A model generated the notes under the pieces. The model saw only the letters and a list, made by a program, of their open reading frames with translations, had not been told where the DNA came from and made no database searches. Of a stretch of 5,754 nt of DNA, positions 5,242 to 5,754 are shown piece after piece. The position numbers and the translations under genes were made by a program. This stretch comes from an uncultured Bacilli bacterium. GTDB taxonomy: Bacteria; Bacillota_I; Bacilli_A; RF39; UBA660. Within the stretch, counting starts at the first letter, position 1; each line of letters begins with the position of its first letter. The stretch is taken from positions 1 through 5,754 of the forward strand of contig CALVVD010000067.1 of the NCBI GenBank assembly GCA_944363745.1, given 5' to 3'.

Positions 5242-5754
5242 ATGGAAACAAATAACAAAAGAAAAGAAGTAATTATAATAGGAGTATTACTATTATTAAT
5301 GATAGTAATAATAGTAGGGATAAGTTATGCTGCTTTCCAATATGGAAAAACAGGAAGTAAAGTAAACTCAATAACAACTGGATCTATAACAATGACTTAT
5401 ACTGAGACAGATAATGTAGTAAGTATAAGTGGAGCCCTACCTACAACAGACAAGACAGGAACAGTTAGATTAAATCCTGGAGAGTATTTTGATTTTAGTG
5501 TAAGTAGTGAAATAGTAGGAGATGTAAATATAAACTATGAAATATCTGCTAAAAAAGAAGATGGGAATACTATAAATGGAGAATATATAAAGTTATATCT
5601 AACTAAATTAAACTCAGATGGTAGTGAAGAAGTCTTAATGGTACCAGAGACATATAATGAAGAAAGTACATCAAATACATATACAGGAAGACCATCAGGA
5701 GAGATGAGTTTATATACAAGTAGTATGAATAGTAGTGAAGATAATAACTATAGA
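5242..5754 (+). CDS. Exported TasA/camelysin-like surface protein, N-terminal 171 residues (runs off the window)
   Basis: The frame is open from ATG 5242 to the last base, 171 codons, with no stop. AAGGGAG (5227-5233) lies 8 bases upstream and fixes the start. The protein begins with a basic head (METNNKRKE), then one long hydrophobic segment (about residues 10-27, IIIGVLLLLMIVIIVGIS), followed by SYAAFQYGKTGSKVNSITTGSI. That junction resembles the [A/T]-Y-A-Y-F-S-D...N...AG-T-L pattern after the signal sequence of TasA and camelysin proteins, which SipW-type signal peptidases process. The rest is Thr/Ser/Asn-rich and beta-strand-like with few charges, as in secreted matrix or fibre subunits. 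A single-pass anchored surface protein is the alternative, since no clear AxA cleavage site is seen. No partner gene (sipW or tasA paralogues) is visible because the window ends. Confidence 0.7.
   Translation, partial: METNNKRKEVIIIGVLLLLMIVIIVGISYAAFQYGKTGSKVNSITTGSITMTYTETDNVVSISGALPTTDKTGTVRLNPGEYFDFSVSSEIVGDVNINYEISAKKEDGNTINGEYIKLYLTKLNSDGSEEVLMVPETYNEESTSNTYTGRPSGEMSLYTSSMNSSEDNNYR

Noticed and set aside
1..5754. Mycoplasma-type genetic code (TGA as tryptophan)
   Set aside because: No in-frame TGA occurs in cotJC, smc, the DUF3800 parts or the TasA-like frame, and all tryptophans are TGG. The short SMC alone is not evidence for the alternative code.

Overview
The window is about 70% A+T. 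Every reading frame I trust ends in TAA or TAG, tryptophan is written TGG, and no frame needs TGA read as a sense codon. Strong AGGAGG-type ribosome sites, a CotJ spore-coat pair, an SMC condensin with the QESGVSKLVSVKL ending seen in Bacillota, and a TasA/camelysin-like surface protein point to an uncultured, AT-rich, low-GC Gram-positive (Bacillota) organism. The SMC is only 981 residues, close to the length known from Mycoplasma. That hints at a Mollicutes-like or deep Bacilli-like gut lineage, but I cannot place it further.

Layout, all genes on the plus strand. Positions 1-53 hold the last codons of cotJB, overlapping cotJC (46-612), a manganese-catalase-fold spore-coat protein that ends in a terminator hairpin. 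Positions 613-870 are non-coding but not empty: 652-744 folds on paper into a compact pseudoknotted RNA. It lies upstream of a DUF3800-family gene (871-1753) broken by a +1 frameshift at residue 40. Two tight hairpins follow that gene (1754-1803), then a sigma-A-like promoter and smc (1951-4896). After smc comes a short open frame (4955-5080) with a good ribosome site that collapses at a run of ten Gs, then a clear terminator (5113-5143). Last is the start of an exported TasA-like protein (5242 to the window edge).

How the parts relate. cotJB/cotJC belong to a spore-coat operon, and smc is core chromosome-segregation machinery with its own promoter. The DUF3800 gene with its flanking RNA structures looks like an accessory cassette lodged between them. 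Several distinct structured RNAs (the 'DUF3800' motifs) have been published near genes of this protein family. The RNA here, with its possible alternative pairing to the DUF3800 ribosome site and the frameshift just downstream, is the part of the window most worth a second look.
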